This document shows, one piece after another, positions 30,143 to 32,154 of a stretch of 32,154 nucleotides of DNA. Under the pieces are notes generated by a model. The model was not told the origin of the DNA. It made no database searches and worked only from the letters and a program-made list of their open reading frames with translations. Each line of letters starts with the position of its first letter. Position 1 is the stretch's first letter. Made by a program: the position numbers and the translations under genes. Source of the DNA: Clostridia bacterium (GTDB taxonomy: Bacteria; Bacillota; Clostridia; Oscillospirales; CAG-272); contig JAFTST010000019.1 of assembly GCA_017467165.1 (NCBI GenBank), positions 1 to 32,154 of the forward strand, in the 5' to 3' direction.

Positions 30143-31894
30143 ATGCTGACAATCAAGAAAAAGACGGCGGCGCTTCTCGCCGACCGCATAAGCTCGGTTT
30201 TTGGTAGCGATCTCGTCGGAGCCGACGAGCTCGTCCGTATGCTTGAATATCCGCCTGACAGCTCGATGGGTGACCTGGCGTTGCCCTGCTTCCGCCTGTC
30301 GAAGAGCCTGCGCCGCTCTCCCGTGCAGATTGCCGCCTCGCTTGCCGAGGGCTTCGAGTGCGAGGAGTTTTCCTCGGTCACGGCTGTGAACGGATATCTG
30401 AACTTCAAGATTAATCCCACCGCCTTCGCTCGCCGCGTTGTCGGTGACGTTTTCAGACTCGGCGACAAGTACGGCTCATCTCAGAGCGGCGTGGGAAAGA
30501 CGGTCGTTCTCGACTATTCCTCGCCCAACGTCGCCAAGCCCTTCCACATAGGACACCTTGGTACCACCGTTATTGGTCACTCGCTGAAGCTCATTCATCA
30601 GTTCGAGGGCTATGACTGCGTCGGAATCAACTATCTTGGCGACTGGGGAACACAGTTCGGTAAGCTTATAGTGGCTTACAAGCTCTGGGGCGACAAGCAA
30701 CAGATAGAGCGCGGCGGAGTTGACGAGCTCGTCAAGCTCTACGTCAGAATCAACAACGAGATAAAGGCAGAGGAGGACGCCTCTGTGGCTGAAAATCCCG
30801 ACGCACCCCGCCATTCCGCTCTGGGCGACGCCGCACGCGCTGAGTTCAAGCGCCTCGAGGACGGCGACGAGGAAAATCTCGCCCTCTGGCGTTGGTTCGT
30901 CTCTGTCAGCCTCGAGGAATATCAGAAAACCTATAAGCTCCTTGGTATAGAGTTCGACTCCTACAAGGGCGAGAGCTTCTATACCGACAAAATGCCAGCT
31001 CAGGTACAGAAGCTTCGCGATATGGGGCTTCTCGAGCTTGACGACGGCGCGTCGATAGTTAACCTTGATAAGTGGAATATGCCCGTCTGCCTTATCCTGA
31101 AGCGCGACGGCTCAACCCTCTATCCTACCCGTGACATAGCCGCCGCGGTATACCGCCAAGAGACCTACGGCTTTGATAAGGCTATATACGTTACCTCCGC
31201 GGCGCAGTCGCTTCACTTCGCGCAGTGGTTCAAGGTCGTTGAGCTGATGGGCTACGGGTGGTACGACAGGCTCGTGCACGTGCCCTACGGTACGGTCAGC
31301 ATCAACGGAGCGAAGCTCGCTACGAGAACGGGCAACGTTATACTTCTCAAGGACCTCTTTGACGAGGCTATTTCGAGGGTTGCCGAGATAACCAGGGAAA
31401 AGCACCCCGACCCCGAGGAGTGTATGAGAATAGCGGAGCAGGTTGGAGTCGGAGCCGTGGTGTTCTACTACCTCTCCAACAACCGTATGCGCGATATTAA
31501 CTTCGTTATGGAGGAGGCGCTTTCCTTCGACGGAAATACAGGTCCGTACGTTCAGTACACCTATGCGCGTACCTGCTCAGTGCTCGAGCGCGCGGGCTCG
31601 ACGGGAAAAATGAACGACGTACCCCTTACCGACGGCGAGATGGAGCTTGTCAAGTGCGTGGCGCTCTTTCCCGAGAAGGTGGCGCAGGCTATGGCAGAGT
31701 ACGAGCCCAGCGTTATAACGAGATACATTCTCGACCTCGCCGCCGCATTCAACCGCTTCTACCACGACTGCAAGATTATAGGCTGTGAGGATGAGAGCCT
31801 CAGAGAAACGAGAATTGCTCTCACCGCCGCTACCAACAGAGTTCTTCATACCGCCCTCGAGCTTATCTGTATGAAAACGCCCGAAAAGATTTAA
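30143..31894 (+). CDS. argS: Arginyl-tRNA synthetase
   Basis: Class I aminoacyl-tRNA synthetase that charges tRNA-Arg in the cytoplasm. The 583-residue length is typical. The N-terminal Arg-tRNA additional domain (about 1-100) is followed by the HIGH motif at 135-138 in PFHIGHLG and a KMSKS equivalent at 391-395 (KLATR), then the DALR anticodon-binding domain (YVQYTYARTCSVLERA to the C-terminus). GAGG lies just before the ATG. It is coupled to the kinase-like gene by an eight-base gap, and yebC begins 18 bp after its stop, so all three may share one transcript. Confidence 0.96.
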   Translation: MLTIKKKTAALLADRISSVFGSDLVGADELVRMLEYPPDSSMGDLALPCFRLSKSLRRSPVQIAASLAEGFECEEFSSVTAVNGYLNFKINPTAFARRVVGDVFRLGDKYGSSQSGVGKTVVLDYSSPNVAKPFHIGHLGTTVIGHSLKLIHQFEGYDCVGINYLGDWGTQFGKLIVAYKLWGDKQQIERGGVDELVKLYVRINNEIKAEEDASVAENPDAPRHSALGDAARAEFKRLEDGDEENLALWRWFVSVSLEEYQKTYKLLGIEFDSYKGESFYTDKMPAQVQKLRDMGLLELDDGASIVNLDKWNMPVCLILKRDGSTLYPTRDIAAAVYRQETYGFDKAIYVTSAAQSLHFAQWFKVVELMGYGWYDRLVHVPYGTVSINGAKLATRTGNVILLKDLFDEAISRVAEITREKHPDPEECMRIAEQVGVGAVVFYYLSNNRMRDINFVMEEALSFDGNTGPYVQYTYARTCSVLERAGSTGKMNDVPLTDGEMELVKCVALFPEKVAQAMAEYEPSVITRYILDLAAAFNRFYHDCKIIGCEDESLRETRIALTAATNRVLHTALELICMKTPEKI

Positions 31895-31912
31895 ATTAAA
31901 CGGAGATAAATT

Positions 31913-32154
31913 ATGTCTGGACATTCAAAATGGAATAACATCAAGCACAAGAAGGAGAAATCCGACGCCGCCAAGGCGAAAATCTTCACCAAGATAGGCA
32001 AGGAGATGGCTGTTGCCATCAAGGCGGGCGGACCCGATCCGAATAACAACTCCAAGCTCCGCGACCTTATAGCCAAGGCGAAGGCTAATAACGTGCCCAA
32101 CGATAACATCCAGCGTACCATCAAGAAGTTCACCGATAACAGCGATATCAACTA
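31913..32154 (+). CDS. yebC: YebC/PmpR family regulator, 3'-truncated by the window edge
   Basis: The first 80 residues are visible and begin [14 protein letters not shown], the unmistakable YebC/TACO1 start, followed by [31 protein letters not shown] and [13 protein letters not shown]. Family members are cytoplasmic; they were described as transcriptional regulators and more recently linked to translation of proline-rich stretches. The full protein is about 240-250 residues, so two thirds lie beyond the window. CGGAGA precedes the ATG at 31913. It follows argS by 18 bp. Confidence 0.93.
   Translation, partial: MSGHSKWNNIKHKKEKSDAAKAKIFTKIGKEMAVAIKAGGPDPNNNSKLRDLIAKAKANNVPNDNIQRTIKKFTDNSDIN

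Overview
The window reads as a chromosomal segment of a Gram-positive Clostridia (Bacillota), probably an anaerobic, possibly gut-associated member of the Oscillospirales or a related order. The basis is gene content: a TIGR04086-type membrane protein beside yajC, a DUF896/YnzC-type small protein, an iron-sulfur L-serine ammonia-lyase, meso-diaminopimelate dehydrogenase and a lysine riboswitch, with strong AGGAGG-type ribosome binding sites and sigma-A promoters with 17-bp spacers. The taxonomic call is inference; there is no rRNA gene. I saw no tRNA, insertion sequence, prophage or CRISPR array.

Layout. 1-5.2 kb: 3' part of an M18 aminopeptidase, a DUF5662 gene on the minus strand, then DUF3810 metallopeptidase-like, murA and pyridoxal/pyridoxamine kinase on the plus strand. 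5.2-9.9 kb (minus): TIGR04086 membrane protein, yajC, and a 1234-residue SF1 helicase with a C-terminal Vsr/MTES_1575-like nuclease domain, a plausible stand-alone defence gene. 10.2-13.4 kb (plus): a secreted 782-residue protein and a small membrane protein, both unknown. 13.5-15.3 kb: cysE and a cytoplasmic NodB-fold deacetylase. 15.4-17.4 kb: a Gfo/Idh/MocA oxidoreductase divergent from an AraC-type regulator, with an evident operator between them. 17.5-21.8 kb (minus): lysine-riboswitch-controlled dapA-dapB-ddh-lysA. 21.9-23.6 kb (minus): a large membrane-anchored protein of unknown function. 23.7-27.1 kb (plus): serine ammonia-lyase, DUF896, a zinc-ribbon membrane protein and an alanine/glycine:cation symporter. 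27.0-29.1 kb (minus): homoserine dehydrogenase and an M23 peptidase. 29.3 kb to the end (plus): a CMP-kinase-like protein, argS and the start of a YebC/PmpR gene.

How it fits together. Amino-acid and cell-wall metabolism dominate: dapA/dapB/ddh/lysA and hom share the aspartate pathway, murA and DAP feed peptidoglycan, and cysE, serine ammonia-lyase and the symporter handle serine, cysteine and small neutral amino acids. The regulatory DNA is the most informative part. It includes a textbook lysine riboswitch with terminator, a 12-bp direct repeat with 21-bp period next to an extended -10 promoter at the AraC gene, a perfect 11-bp hairpin hiding the Shine-Dalgarno of the symporter, and a 13-bp-stem terminator for hom lying inside the convergent symporter gene.
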